DNA of 64,000 bases from Cordia subcordata (taxonomy: Eukaryota > Streptophyta > Magnoliopsida > Boraginales > Cordiaceae): NCBI GenBank assembly GCA_028554755.1, contig JAPTOF010000001.1, positions 6,492,501 to 6,556,500 of the forward strand. The letters are read 5' to 3'. The translations under genes and the position numbers were made by a program. The notes under the pieces are model-generated. The model saw nothing but the letters and a program-made list of their open reading frames with translations, was not told the DNA's origin and made no database searches. This document shows positions 15,801 to 27,729 of this stretch, piece by piece (position 1 is the first letter of the stretch; the number at the start of each line of letters is the position of its first letter).

Positions 15801-18800
15801 CTAACACAGATTTCCCCACAAAACATCCCAGCTTATGAAGTTCTAAAGCAGCTAAAATTATTAATTATTCAGTTATCAAAAAAATATGGTGTCAAATCTC
15901 TGTTCACCTAGATTTGGGTAACACACAGACAGAACAAAATTTCTTCTACAGTAGAAATAAAGATAAAATCTGCCAGCACATTAATTACAAAAACAAAATT
16001 GAAGATAACAATTATTTTGCCTAGGAGGGAGATCCATACCAACCACATGGCCGCTCCATTGTGCAGGGCTCATAACTAAGTCTGACCCGGCAAAAGGAGG
16101 AACATCTGGTTCCCCACTACCAGGTTCCCTTAAGCTAGGCCGATAATGGGGATTCATCTGCATTATAAAATTTAAGGATGAGCAACACATAGTTTGCTAG
16201 GATAGTTACAGTTAAGCTTTCCATTCTCTCAACCGAAAAACTGCTTAATCAGAATGTTATGAGTCATAATTAAACAGCACTCCCAGGTAAATTTACTAGG
16301 AATTCACTAGTGTACAACATAAATAGAAGATCAAATGATATTACATTGTACAGGTTTGAATATTAGCTGATGCATTAATAATCTTATTACCCAAAAAGCT
16401 TCCCAATTCAGAAGCAAGATGAGCATGTGCTAAGACATCACAAGAGACATACCATTCAATAAATGGGTGTCAATGGGATAATTTCTGCTTCTTTAACAAG
16501 GGCAATCATGGTATTAGTTTTTAGTAATAGGAAACAACTGGTTATCACACAAATGCATATGCAGAGAAGTACACACAATATCTGATGGCTTAAATACTAC
16601 CACAACGAACATTTTAAGCCCACAAGTGTATGTACGTTACTGGTATACCATCCGGAGAGTAGAAATAGAGTGTAGTGTTAATGGCCTATCAATGGAACAC
16701 AATAGTTCAGTTCATGATAAAGCCAAGGCCATCAAACACCAGAGACATAAATGCTGTTGGTGACATACTGACCATTCACATGGTACATCATTGATGTGAT
16801 TGGCTAATTGGTCACCTCCAATCTGGTTATAAATTAAGAAAACAACAAATCACATATGTATGCAAAAGTAGCATCAAAGACTAAGGTTTGAAACATAATG
16901 TAGTGTTAATGGCCTGAGCGAAGACATAGTAATTCAACTCATCATAGATAAAAAGGCCATAACACCAGTAAAATAATTGCTTTTGGTGACTTACTGACCA
17001 TTCACATGTTACATCAATAATGTGATTGGCTAATTGATCACCACTGATCAAATTATAAATTAATTAAATAATAAACTACATATGAATGGTTATAAGAAGT
17101 TGAAGCTATGTCAACATCAGAGGAGAGATACTTACAGAATTCTATAATGGAACTCAATCTCAATAACAATTTGACTGCCATCTGTCACCAAGTAGCCTCT
17201 CTCATAGACACATCAATTTTCCATATATGAACAAAAGATTTTTTTAATCTATCTTCTTACAGTTTTTTACTCCTTACGCATGGAAGATTGGGGAAGAGCT
17301 GGGGAAAAGGGATAGTGTCAGTGACAAAGATTTGAAACAGAATGTAGTGTCAATGGCATATGAGTGAAATAATAATAATAATTTAATTGATCAAGATACG
17401 AGAAGGCCATAACACCAGCAAAATCATTCCTTTTGTGACCTACTGACCATTCACATGTTACATCAGCAATGTGATCAGCTAATTGATCACCACTTATGAT
17501 GTTACAAGTTAAGAAAACAATAAACTACTTAAGTATGGCTGTCAGAAGCTGAAGCCACATGGAAATCAGAGGAGAGACACCTAGTGTAGTTCATAACAGA
17601 AATCCATCTCTCAAACACTTTGATTGGCTTTCATTGTCAAGCAGCTTCTCCCCTAGAGACATCAATTTTCCACACATGAACCACAGATCTTTTGTTTTCA
17701 TCTTGCTTTCTCTTCTTCTTCATTATTGAGTGTACTTGTTGCGGATAGGGTTTGGCTTGGAGTAAGCTAACTTACTTTCTTTTACTGGTGAAAATATTAA
17801 CTAGACCCAGATTTCAATTAACAACAAAACACGAAGCAGCAAGGCTCCACTGGCACCTGAACTCTTTTCTGGGTTTTCCCATTCCTACTACCCAAAAGTT
17901 AACTGAGCGGATAAAGGAGGTGCATTTACTTAGCAATATACTAGTTTCCAAGCCTTCCAGTACAATTGCTTCTCTTTTTAATATATATAACTTACACAAG
18001 ATTATTTTAATAACTTCTATCTTCCTTGTCTAGTGCCACACACACTTGGATGTGTGACCAGAAGAAAGTACTCAATTAATCAAAACATCATCAATCTCAC
18101 ATGAAACTTCTTTTTTGATGCCCAAGTGGTATATGCCCATGCACATAGACAAGCATAGACCCAAATTCTATACAGTAACACAGAAAAGCAAAAGCAGTAT
18201 TATATCACAACAGTGGTGCCATTTTGCAGATTTTAAAAATATCATGGGGACTTAGAGATATAACAAAAGTTGAATCCAAATATAAGAACCAAGGACAATA
18301 GGTCATATCACAAAAGACCAGAGAAAATTTGAAATCGAAGAAAGAAAAGTGTCAATTCATATGGTGGAACTGGCAATTTTTAAACCTGCTTACTTCAATT
18401 TCAAGGCTATACAGGTTATCTCATCTTTCATGTGAATGAGAAAAATTTTCTGACCCATGCGTCCTACATTGGATAAGTTAGCACTGAGTAAATACATCTG
18501 GGCCATTACAGTTAGAACACTACAAGTATTCAAGATTATGATTGCAGCTTTTATTCATACTCAAGCTTTTAGGTCATGGGTCTCTAGTTCATTGTGATGG
18601 ATTTCTGAGCCACATTCCCCTACATGTATCCCACCAATGATATTATACAATAGTATATGAAGACATTCCTGCCCCCTTTTTCTGGGAGAATCATTTCCTG
18701 CCTTTTGTAGCACAAAAGGTACATAAAAGGGAGAAAGGAAAAGAAACGATAAGCAGCAATATCAAAGAAACAAGAGGCAAACAAACAAGACACCATATCA

Positions 18801-20200
18801 CCAATTTATTAGCTGTATAACACTCGCTCATGTATATCATATACATCCATCTTAATCTCTGACTTGTGAGAATGGCATCCCAAGAAACTACAGAAATTAT
18901 TTATTAAACCAAAAAAAAAAAAAAACCTGCAACCTTCTTCTGGCCTTGTTCGACCCCATTCTTCCATGAATACGCCCATGACATTATAGACTCATTGTGC
19001 TATACACATACAGATGTGGAACCTCGAGAAAAGCTATGTCTTCGTGTGTGATCATTCTCAGTGTAATGTCTTTGTACACAGAACTGAAAGCTACAGAGGA
19101 AATATAGTGTTAACAGCCCATGACTATGAGTGAAATAGAGGTTCTTGTTTTTCACCATAGCAGGAACAAAAGCCATTAAACACCAGAAATGCTGTCGGTG
19201 ACTTACTGACCATTCACATACGTAAATGAATGTGATTGGCTAATTGATCACCAAAAAGAAAACATGAAATCAAATTAAACCACTAATTCTTGACGACTAT
19301 TTTTCCCAATAGCTCATAATCACAGGCTATATAGGTTCTTAAATATTAAAATGCACTAATACTGTGACTGTAGACAATTGAGAGGGCAAGCACAGATCCA
19401 AAGTCAACATGCTAAGAAAGACGAAAAACCATAGGGCATAGTATTACAACCTCTCTTCCCTGGCCTAGCCTCTACCAAATAATATCTCCTTGTCTGTTCC
19501 TGTACCACTGACTAAAGATTTTTGGACAAACGTGGAAGGAGCAATAAACAGTGTCAGCAAGCTTGATCGAGTCAAAGTATTGCACATAGAGGCGGTTCTT
19601 AGCCTTAAACTTGTGAACATTCCAAGAATTCTATGTGCTCTCCTGAAAGACTTGATCATTATCAATCATTGAACTTCCCAATGATTAAATGACAAGAGCT
19701 CCTTCTTACAAGACTCTTCCAGTACACTGCCTAATCTCAGTCAGTTCTTTTATCAATCATTGAACTATCCAATTCAAATGGATCCCCTTCATTCAACAAT
19801 TCAGCCATAACCACTATCCTTATTACCAGCATGGACACAAAATTCACTTAAAATTCTAGCAAATTGGAAAAAGAAAAACGAACTAATGACACTTCAGACG
19901 TCGAAATTGCTTCCATTGGCAAGTATACGCAGATGAATAAATGCATCAACGGACTAACAGTATGATAACGTTAATTTGAATAATAACTATCATATTAAAC
20001 CGAATCGAATTAACTCTACAACTTCAAGAATTAGTAGTGATTGAACTGGGAGACAGACTAACCAGAGGAGCGACGACGAAATCGAAGCCGGAGTGGACGT
20101 TGAAGGCGAGGAGATGCGGCATGTCGTCGGTGAACGCCGTCTCGACTCCGGAGTATCTTGACTCGCTCTTCTCATCGCCAGGCCTTTGTCCAAGCGGCAT
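876..20200 (-). CDS. PRMT5: Protein arginine N-methyltransferase 5 (PRMT5/SKB1)
   Basis: Type II arginine methyltransferase that symmetrically dimethylates histones (H4R3) and Sm/LSm splicing proteins in nucleus and cytoplasm; in Arabidopsis it affects flowering time and splicing. I assembled 23 coding exons, all with GT-AG borders and consistent phase, in transcript order: 20200-20063, 16157-16040, 15090-14981, 13093-13004, 12896-12828, 12203-12112, 11932-11857, 11754-11668, 11045-10961, 8492-8401, 8219-8184, 8036-7968, 7421-7353, 7219-7166, 7069-6995, 6733-6641, 6490-6387, 4614-4566, 4431-4345, 3653-3548, 1822-1735, 1154-1061, 959-876. The sum is 1965 bp, 654 residues; the family is about 640. 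An N-terminal TIM-barrel region comes first. Next come YETFEKD, with the PRMT5-type Phe at about 345, and the SAM motif GAGRG at about 383-387. The double-E loop [15 protein letters not shown] has Glu 454 and 463. A C-terminal beta-barrel ends in YWVGL. The start is the Met of MPLGQRPG, as in Arabidopsis; another in-frame Met lies 13 codons upstream. All catalytic motifs are intact. Confidence 0.96.
3286..3440. mobile_element. Tourist-like MITE in PRMT5 intron 20
   Basis: A 155-bp element with inverted ends: GGGCTTGTCTGGATTGGC on the left and the near-complement GCCAATCCAAACAGGCCC on the right. It is AT-rich and has no coding capacity. The ends match the elements at 14103 and 36623. The flanking triplets are not identical (CTA or TAC on the left, ATA or GAT on the right), so the target duplication is degraded or the exact border is uncertain. 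Confidence 0.75.
9163..10566. mobile_element. Inverted-repeat element with duplicated coding-like segment, PRMT5 intron 9
   Basis: The left arm (about 9163-9660) and the right arm (about 9700-10566) are inverted, diverged copies of one sequence. For example ATAGATTTCCATC at 9185 recurs inverted as GATGGAAATCTAT near 10530. The arms are separated by only a few dozen bases. The right arm also holds an AT-rich insertion at about 10145-10478 that the left arm lacks. The minus-strand frame of the left arm and the plus-strand frame of the right arm encode related peptides that share a [16 protein letters not shown] core. Outer borders are approximate and no target duplication was resolved. A Mutator-like or Pack-type origin is possible but not shown. 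Transcribed within the PRMT5 pre-mRNA it would fold as a long hairpin. Confidence 0.7.
9736..9981 (+). pseudogene. Unrecognised coding-like fragment in right arm of the inverted repeat
   Basis: An 81-codon frame beginning MAKTNKSQ, rich in charged residues (Lys/Arg cluster RPKKRKTH, then acidic ISDDDVEE). After its TAA the same frame continues with similarity to the left-arm copy, so this stop probably truncates a longer ancestral frame. The left-arm relative is read on the opposite strand from 9589 to 9356. I recognise no protein family. It looks like a captured or internal fragment of a mobile element, not a functional gene. Confidence 0.4.
11389..11476. repeat. Perfect 44-bp tandem duplication in PRMT5 intron 8
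   Basis: Positions 11389-11432 and 11433-11476 are the same 44-base unit, beginning TTGGAAATTTTAATG, repeated head to tail without a visible difference. It lies in the intron between exons 8 and 9. The identity points to a recent slippage or repair event. Confidence 0.85.
14103..14316. mobile_element. Tourist-like MITE in PRMT5 intron 3
   Basis: A 214-bp AT-rich element with inverted ends GGGCCTGTTTGGATTGG and (right side) CCGATCCAGACGAGCCC. It is flanked on both sides by the triplet TAA (14100-14102 and 14317-14319), the 3-bp target duplication expected of PIF/Harbinger-derived MITEs. There is no coding sequence. It lies inside PRMT5 intron 3 and does not touch splice sites. Confidence 0.82.
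16660..19260. repeat. Four-copy repeat family in PRMT5 intron 1
   Basis: Intron 1 (16158-20062) contains at least four diverged copies of a 60-base core that reads close to TTACTGACCATTCACATG followed by a GTGATTGGCTAATTGATCACC-like end. The cores are at about 16757-16816, 16983-17042, 17432-17491 and 19192-19252. Similarity extends well beyond the core: an upstream block with AATGTAGTGTTAATGGC and, for copies two and three, a downstream block with ATCAGAGGAGAGA. Each core carries an ATTGG or related CCAAT-type motif. Origin unknown; no terminal repeats or target duplications were found. Confidence 0.75.
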
Positions 20201-20285
20201 TGTGTGCTTCTCCAAGGATTTTAGAGTGGGAGTGTTCAAGAGTGAGAGAGGAGGGTTTTTCGAAGGGTTTATGCCATGTGAATGT

Positions 20286-20297
20286 TCATATATATAG
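20286..20297 (-). promoter_or_regulatory. Putative TATA box of PRMT5
   Basis: Read on the minus strand, CTATATATATG lies about 90 bases upstream of the chosen PRMT5 start codon. Transcription would then begin roughly 30 bases downstream, leaving a short 5' leader of about 60 bases. The position and motif are seen directly; the promoter role is inferred. Confidence 0.5.
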
Positions 20298-20319
20298 TCG
20301 TGGTGGCTAGGGTTTTGAC

Positions 20320-22453
20320 TTGCGAGTGACTGCCGGGGTTTGACATCACGTCGCCGTCCTGGTCTACCCGACCCGAACCCATCTTCTGTATTGGAATTTG
20401 TATATTCACCTCAAAAGTTGTACAAATTACTCTTTCAAGTGTCAACCTAATTTGTTGGTGGATCAATAATTTTCTTTTTGGGCCCTGAAATTTGAAATAC
20501 CTCTGTTCGTTTTTTGGTAAAAGAAGAATAATAGAGGCTGTTTATTTACAAAAAAAAATAGAGTTGTTTTTAGAAATTTTTTTCACATAAAATAAGATTT
20601 ATATTTACAAATGGAAATTTTACCAAATGGAAATTGGAAAAAGTTATTCAAAATTTGCAAATTAAAAAAGAGTAGTGAAAATCAACTTTTGATTTGTTTT
20701 CCATAATTGTCTTTGCTAAATATGGAGAGTTTTCCAATAGTTCTCCATTTGTCAAAAATGGAGATCTTTTCCAATAATTCCCAAAAAAAAAAAAAAAATT
20801 CATGGTTCAATTCTCTTTGTTGCCTCCTTTGTCCTTTTTTTCCTTTTTTTCCCCCTTTTTAGTCCATTTCCAACAACAAATTTCTAAACAAAACAGCGAA
20901 AATTCTTTAGAAAAACCTATCCCAACAATAAATTTCTGAATATAATAACATGGAATCCTTAAAATCACTTATCTTGTACACAAATAAATAATTGATGAAT
21001 AATTATTTTTTTTTAACTTGATGAGTAATTTTATTTTTCTTTTTATATATAACAAAAACATTTTCTAGTTTTTTAAATTAAAAAAAAAAAGACTAAAAAC
21101 AATTAACAAGTAGACGCATTTATGGTTTTCTAAAAGAGAAAATTGTTTTTATTTTCAATAAATGAACATATTTCCCTAATTTTCCATAGAAAATGAGAAC
21201 TACATTTTCTTAGAAAACTAAAGTTAGAAAATAAAAAACAATTCTCTGAATGTAAACAAAATCATAATAATATTAATGTGTATACTCAACCAATACGAGT
21301 TGGCTCAAAATGAGATGGTACATTATAAGACATTAAATACACCTTCAAATTAGAAATAAAAAGTTTACAAAAGTTCGACACCTATAGCTGCAATTTTAGA
21401 ATGAGAGATACATAAAGAGAAATCTTGATACAAATTATTAATGAAGTAATCTTACGCTTAATAGCACCTCTTGTAACTAATTTAGGCAAAAACCCAAGCA
21501 TTTTTGCTAAAGCAATATCACCTAGTCATGTTCACATGTCCAAATGTAATTTGCATCGGTGTTGTGACAAAAGTTTGCATATATGACTTATTTAATTGTC
21601 ATCTTGAATTTGTCCAAAACAAATATGTTTTCAATTTTTCAATAGTTATTGTGATAAAATTTGTATAATCCAGCTATTATTTAAATTTAGGTTTTGAATC
21701 TAACAAAAAGTAAAAACCACCATCTTAAACTTGTAATTTCTTTGGGTCTAAGAATTTCATTGATAGCATGAAAAGATTACAGCAGATTATCCCACCCTGA
21801 TGTTTTTAATCTTTCCATAATAATGCAAGATGGGGGGTAGGAGTATTTCCAACCCAGTTACATGCCAAAGGGCCTCAAAGGATTAGCCAATCTTGTATCA
21901 CACTGAAATCTAATTAGACAAGACCTGAGTAGCAGCCAACATAAACTTTGAGCTTCTCATTATTGAAATAAATATTGATATAATGTTTCATGTTTGGCAA
22001 ACATGGGCCCAATTAGTTCGTTTCTAAGGGCCTATGGCTCTTCTTTTTTTTTTTTTGCAGAATAAAAAAAATAAATCCAGACGAGCCCCCAAGTTTGAAC
22101 AACTTAAGATCTGCTAGTTGTCTAATACATCCAATCAACTATTCAAATCAACTTTTAAGATAGATGATATGTACTCAGATCATTTGGACCGGCCAAAGAT
22201 ACATATTTTAGGGTTCATGTTTGACGTACTGTCTTTTTAAATGAGTAGAGCACAATAACAAGTGGAATTTCAACGAGATATAGAAACATTTTATGACCAA
22301 TATCAAGTGTCAACACAACTAGGAGAAAATGGAAGAGAAATCCACAAAGAGAACAACGAAAAGCAGATGCATCATACTGGCATATTCACAAATTGAGTTT
22401 TGTATCAACTTCATCACTTGTAAACCCAAACATTTGTCTGCATAAAGTTTTGC
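20320..22453. other. Intergenic region between PRMT5 and first DUF1218 gene
   Basis: PRMT5 transcribes leftwards from about 20260, and the first DUF1218 gene ends at 22454, so this is PRMT5 upstream sequence plus a 3' flank. It contains a 730-bp terminal-repeat element at 20534-21263. A short remnant near 22028-22087 ends ATCCAGACGAGCCC like the MITE at 14103. The rest is AT-rich with no gene seen. Confidence 0.5.
20534..21263. mobile_element. 730-bp TIR element, copy 1
   Basis: Starts GAGGCTGTTTATTTAC and ends GTAAACAAAATC, and is flanked by ATA on both sides (20531-20533, 21264-21266). The interior is AT-rich and non-coding. It shares size, ends and an internal block (GGTTCAATTCTCTT then CTTTGTCC) with the element at 26995-27726. 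It is probably a non-autonomous DNA transposon, with a Harbinger-like 3-bp target site as the best guess. Confidence 0.65.
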
Positions 22454-25400
22454 TCAAGCACTGCCCTTCATTGTGTCATCGACATCATAACCGGAAGTGA
22501 GACCATCACGACTGCCTTTAGGATCAATATCATCAAAGTAGTCCTCTCGGGCATTATCAGCTAACATCAGAGCGACCAACCAAAAGAGGGAAGAATCAAG
22601 AGACAAGAAGGCACCTCCGCCAAGAAGGCCAGTCTTAGCAGTTGGGCAAGATGTTTGCAGATCGCGATGAACATTGTGCACTAAATGAAGTTGCTCTGTG
22701 ATTGTGGGCCATAACAGCATTGCTGCTGCTAATCCAGTAGTTCCCCTGTAGTTTAGCCGCACCAATGAAAAATTACAACAAAGCAAGACCACGGAAGAGG
22801 AAAGAATAACGTGCATACGAGCGGAAAGAATGATGATTCATGGTATACACGCTACATGATATGTTAGGATTTAAATATCTCAAATCGATTTCAAATATTC
22901 AACTCTTTCCTCGAGTTCTATGGGCTAAAGCCAACTTTGGCATGCAGTGAATATATCTTTTCAGCCTACCTACTTAGATGCACAAAGCTTATTTTCCAAC
23001 TTGCCCAGGAAAGAGTAGGCCCTTGCTAGTTTTGACAGGCCAAGACCACTTTGCATCCAACATACCGCAGAACACAGAACACCAAAAATTACACCGTATT
23101 ACAATATGAGTACCTTACAATCATTTTCCTTTATCCAAAGATATACCAATTTTTCTTGGCACCTTATTATGCAAACTTTTACTACAATAGGTGTTAATTT
23201 TTCGTGATAAGTATCTACCCTATGTAATTTATTTGTAAATATTGGATAAGTGTATCTACGACTGGTGCATTGTCTTAATTGGATAATGGAGCACTTGCCT
23301 CATAATATGTATTGCTCATTGCCTGCATGGTATAGTCAACAGATAGACGTAAACCCCATAACCTATCATTTCTAGCTAAGTTAATGTGTATATGATGAGG
23401 TCTGAAAGATTCACGAACATAATACAATTTTAAGATAAATTACTTGCTAGGACACAATCCTGGTAAATAAGACTTGTTTCACCCCAAAATTATTTATCCA
23501 CCTTGTTTCAATCTAAAAGTGCCTCCTTCGAGAGGTGAGGTCACTATCTTATAAAACCATGGTAGAGTAAAAGCAATCAGACCAATTGATTCAGCTATTA
23601 GATACCCCAAACTTTTCACACAGCCTCTTGCTCTTTGTTTACATCTTTTTCTTGTATTCTTTCAGAGTTTGGGAGGAGGGGAACCAGGTTATAATTTTCT
23701 CCTTATTATTGTTTTTTCCACTTGTATATGCTCCAACTGGTAGATGAATAATGTTCATATCAAAGCTGTAGCCATAGGACAATGTCATACATCAATACCA
23801 TCTCAAATGAAACTGCCCCCCTTTGAACATAACTAGAGGGCAAACTTTATCCACCAAATATGGTATTTCAATCACTATGTAGTAGAAAACAACTATTGTT
23901 CTCGAGTCTTGCACAATGAATTACTTGGTTAACCGGGTACTTCGATCACTACAAGTAGTACACAAGATCTCCAAGTAGCCTAATCAGCTTTTTAGTCAAC
24001 ATATGGGAACCAACTCGCAACATCTACGTGATTCTCTAAGAAGGTTTGAGGTCATTTATCTCAAACCCAAACTCTTTACCCTCGAGTATATTTGTACAAG
24101 TGATGATAGCCAAAAAGAGAATAAATGCAGGAGATGTCTATTGTGATGTTTTGCTTCTTTGACTATCATTTCCATCAACAAAGTTATAGGCATGAATTAA
24201 AGGAATTATCACTAAAAAGTTACAGGCATGACTTAAAGATCTACTTCTCCTCCTCCTTCCCATCCCTAATTCTCAAGCTTCGTTGATTCATTCTTGACCT
24301 GGTAGACTTTTCCTTGTTTTCTGATAAAATTAACCGCAAAATCAGTTTTTATTTTCACTGACAACCATTACCGCTTTTGTACAACACTTATTCCCCCAGA
24401 ATGCACTCTCAATCTCAATTGGCCAATTTAAGTGTTTCACACTTAGAAAGGAGAAGAAAAATGTACTTATTAAATTCTTATATTTGTCCACAGATGAATC
24501 CAATAGATCAGTTAGGTAACTAACAATTCCAACAATGGTTCCTAGCACATTAAAGCAAAGATATTTGAGACTAACGATAGTACTGCAGATATATACAAAC
24601 AATTACATGCATTTAACATAGAAGCAAATGAAAAGTTAAACGATATGATTGATTGATGAAAGGATACTCACAAAGCAATGTTGAAGAATACAAAGAAGCT
24701 AGTGTTACGGAACAAAGCAGCCTGTGGAACTGACTTGCCCTTGTAAGGGTAAAATAATGACAAATATCCAGCTATAGTTGAGGCAACAAGAAATGCAAAA
24801 GATACATAGCCCAAGACAACTGTCGGATCAGATGGGTACTTGCAAAGAACGTCACCTTTTCTTGTTATTGGAGTTCCTGAGCCAGGCTGTAAAATGCGAG
24901 ATAAAAAACACCAAATATTATCACATGCATTCAGAAATATACCTATTTGAAACCATGAATAAACCTTGTTCATTTCGCACGAGATATGAAATCAAGACAG
25001 CATTAGACATCTTAAATTTTTCTGTGTAACTAAGATATGCTTTTCACCAAAAATTATAAACCATGCCATCAGGGCCACATGTAGTACAAAAGGAATACAA
25101 CGAGAGACCCCATAATGGGTAAGCCAACTGGAACAAATAAAGGCTGAAGCATATTATTAGAAATAAAGTAAATAATATGGCTTGTGTGATTTCTCCCACG
25201 AATTTTCTGTCGCATGAAGAAATTAGGAGCTTAAAAGAAGTCTTAGTACTGAAACTAAGTTTGAATTAGTGCTTGTGTAGAATACAACACAGGTAAATTG
25301 TCACGTGCAAACATCTAAATACGCAAGGATCACATAAATATTACTTCATATTGTTTTTAGACTTTAGGCAATAAAAAATCCTTATTACTCTCACATCGAC

Positions 25401-25955
25401 TTATTAAGCTTAATAGAACCAAATGTTTTACACACTAGAAGAGCATCTAGCTTAAGCTATAACTCGGGCATGCATAGTATTCTCTTCCCTGCCAGTGGGT
25501 TTGGGGAGTGGTGAGGAGGATAATTAAGAATCTTATCATCCATTCATTAGTGAACGGAATCATAATGCACGGTACAAGAACAAGGCCGTAGTACTCACTA
25601 AGCAAATCACCATGTCACAAAAGCAAAACACCATGTTGACAAGAACACAAGAATTAAAGTCAATCTCCACCATTAACGAATCAAAAATAAACAACTTCTA
25701 AATGAAAACATGCACAAAATTGAAAAGCTAGACAGATACTATGCACATATTAAAACAACAGGTAAACGATTTAACAACCTAGAAAAATAAACCATTTTGC
25801 TGCATTACTCTCCCAGAATCAAGTCAAAGCCAACATCTTTATCATAGTCAAGAATTGAATACTACCTTTTTGTTTTCAGCAATCACTCCGAATACAAAAG
25901 ACAACACCCCAAGGGTTGCCACTATTACTGACATTTGCTTAATACTCATTGCCAT
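22454..25955 (-). CDS. DUF1218 family four-helix membrane protein, copy 1
   Basis: Plant-specific small membrane protein of the DUF1218 family, some members of which affect lignin in the wall or leaf symmetry; the role of this one is not known. Three exons: 25955-25866 (90 bp), 24886-24672 (215 bp), 22745-22454 (292 bp), with GT-AG borders, giving 198 residues, the usual length. Four hydrophobic segments lie at about 8-26, 51-73, 88-112 and 142-165. Family marks include a Cys in VLCKYPSD, the loop FYPYKGKSVPQ, the block TAKTGLLGGGAFLSLD and SLFWLVALMLADNAREDYFDD, followed by a hydrophilic acidic tail. The start is the Met of MAMSIKQM, about 28 bases after a likely 5' UTR splice acceptor. From memory it corresponds to Arabidopsis At4g31130. 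The paralogue at 29428 has the same first two exon lengths. Confidence 0.92.
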
Positions 25956-25983
25956 TTTGCCTTCTCACTTCCACTACTGCTAC

Positions 25984-26474
25984 CTGCAAAAAAAATACAA
26001 CACAATAAACAAATAACCCATAAGATTTTCTACCCTTTTTTTTTCCCGTCTAAAACTTGTACCATAGAACAATCAAAAAACAAAAGAAACAAAAATTTGT
26101 TTCATTACGCAAAATCGGATTATGTAGATCTGACGAGACCATTAATTCCCTTCGACAATTAGAAGCCAAAAACAACAACCCTTTTCTAAAATCAGCCTAA
26201 GCATGTCCCATGTCATCTATTTTATTGGTAAAACGCTGTAAAAAGTCACATATCTGGAAAAATAAATAAATATATAAATAAGAACAACAAAGATAGTACA
26301 AAGAATTGCAGCAGCATTAAGAAAAAGAATATATATATATATAAACTCACACGCATGCATATATGTGTGTGTCAACAAAAATATTAAAAGAAGAGTACAA
26401 AATACAGATAACCCATGATCCTAATTAGTGCGACAAGGGCTTCGTTTGATTATATTAAGCCAAAAAATGAAAAG

Positions 26475-26511
<37 letters not shown>

Positions 26512-26619
26512 CTTTATCATGCTTATGGACTAGATTGCACATTAACCCGCCCCCCCCAAAAAAAAAAACTGATTAAAAAAAAAAGAAACATAATTTTTTT
26601 AGACAAAAAGTGATCATAC
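25984..26619 (-). other. Probable 5' UTR intron of DUF1218 copy 1
   Basis: Upstream of the start codon the minus strand has a T-rich tract ending TTTGCAG just before 25983, and a donor AAAAAGG/GTATGATC at 26620/26619. This predicts a leader intron of about 640 bases. It holds TA microsatellites (26331-26343, 26488-26511). It is inferred from splice signals only. Confidence 0.4.
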
Positions 26620-26994
26620 CCTTTTTCTGTTGTGTATTAGAGGAGGGGTAGGTGAATTTGGGATGACAAGCGATGAGTTCAAAGTAATATAGGTGGTTGG
26701 CAAAGTGTGGAGTAATATGATGTTAGTACAGGGGTCAACGAAGAAGTTTGTGATTGGTTTGACTTTCACGATAGTTTGTTTCCTTTTGGGATTCATTTTT
26801 AGATACTATCTATCTACTACGTTAGTTTAACCCGCATGGTTTGGGATTTAGCGGACTGCGTACGTACATTAACATTATCGTCATCGTTGTCAGTGTGCTT
26901 ATGTTCTTTTAAATTGATTTTTTATTTTAAAAAAAATTGTATGATTTTTAACTCTTAAGAAAAGTATAATCTAAATTTTTAAAAAAAAGTTTTA

Positions 26995-27726
26995 GGGTCT
27001 GTTTATTTACAAAAAAAATTAAATTTATTCTCTAAGAAATTTTTTTTTATAAAAAAGAACTGAAAATAAAATGTCTTGTTCACTAAACAAAATTTTTTTC
27101 AAATAAAACTTAGATTGTTTTATATAGTTTACTTCAATAAAATTGGAGGTTTTTTTCCTAACAATTTCTTACTTAGAAAACATGCCTAAAAACTTAAAAA
27201 CTCTAATTTAGTGATCCTTGGTTCAATTTCTCTTCTTGTCCTTTTTCTCTTTCTCCCCCCCCCCCCCTCAAAAAAAAAAAAAATCAGCTAGCCCTTGTTC
27301 AACATAAAATTAATTCTTTTATTCAATTTTACACAATCATCTAACACCTTATTTTTAAAACTTATCTATCTCACATATAAGTTTTACACTATTAATATTT
27401 AATAATAACAATAAGAAAGAGTTTAAACAACTTAATGAGAACACATGAATTACACAAATTTTCACTTGATCTTTCTTTAAGAGAAATACTTTTTAATTTG
27501 AAAAATAATTCTACACTTTAAAATGCATTTTCTAGTTTTTTTGAAAGAAAAAATTTTAAAAGATACTTAACAAATAAGCACGTTTTTTAGTTTTGTAAAA
27601 AAAAGAAAGTTGTTTTCTATTTTTTTTTGGTAAATGCATTTTTTAAAGTTTTTTAACTAAAAATGAGAATTTTTAAAAAACTAGAGTTGAAAAATAGAAA
27701 ATAGGTTTCTATAAGTAAACAATATC
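26995..27726. mobile_element. 730-bp TIR element, copy 2
   Basis: A 732-bp element beginning GGGTCTGTTTATTTAC and ending GTAAACAATATC, flanked by TTA on both sides (26992-26994 and 27727-27729). It is AT-rich and non-coding. It matches the element at 20534-21263 in length, ends and an internal pyrimidine-rich block. The TTA duplication supports a PIF/Harbinger-type origin. Confidence 0.72.
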
Positions 27727-27729
27727 TTA

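Noticed and set aside
24668..24973. 101-codon minus-strand frame as a separate gene
   Set aside because: It is exon 2 of DUF1218 copy 1 with intron sequence read through on the 5' side.
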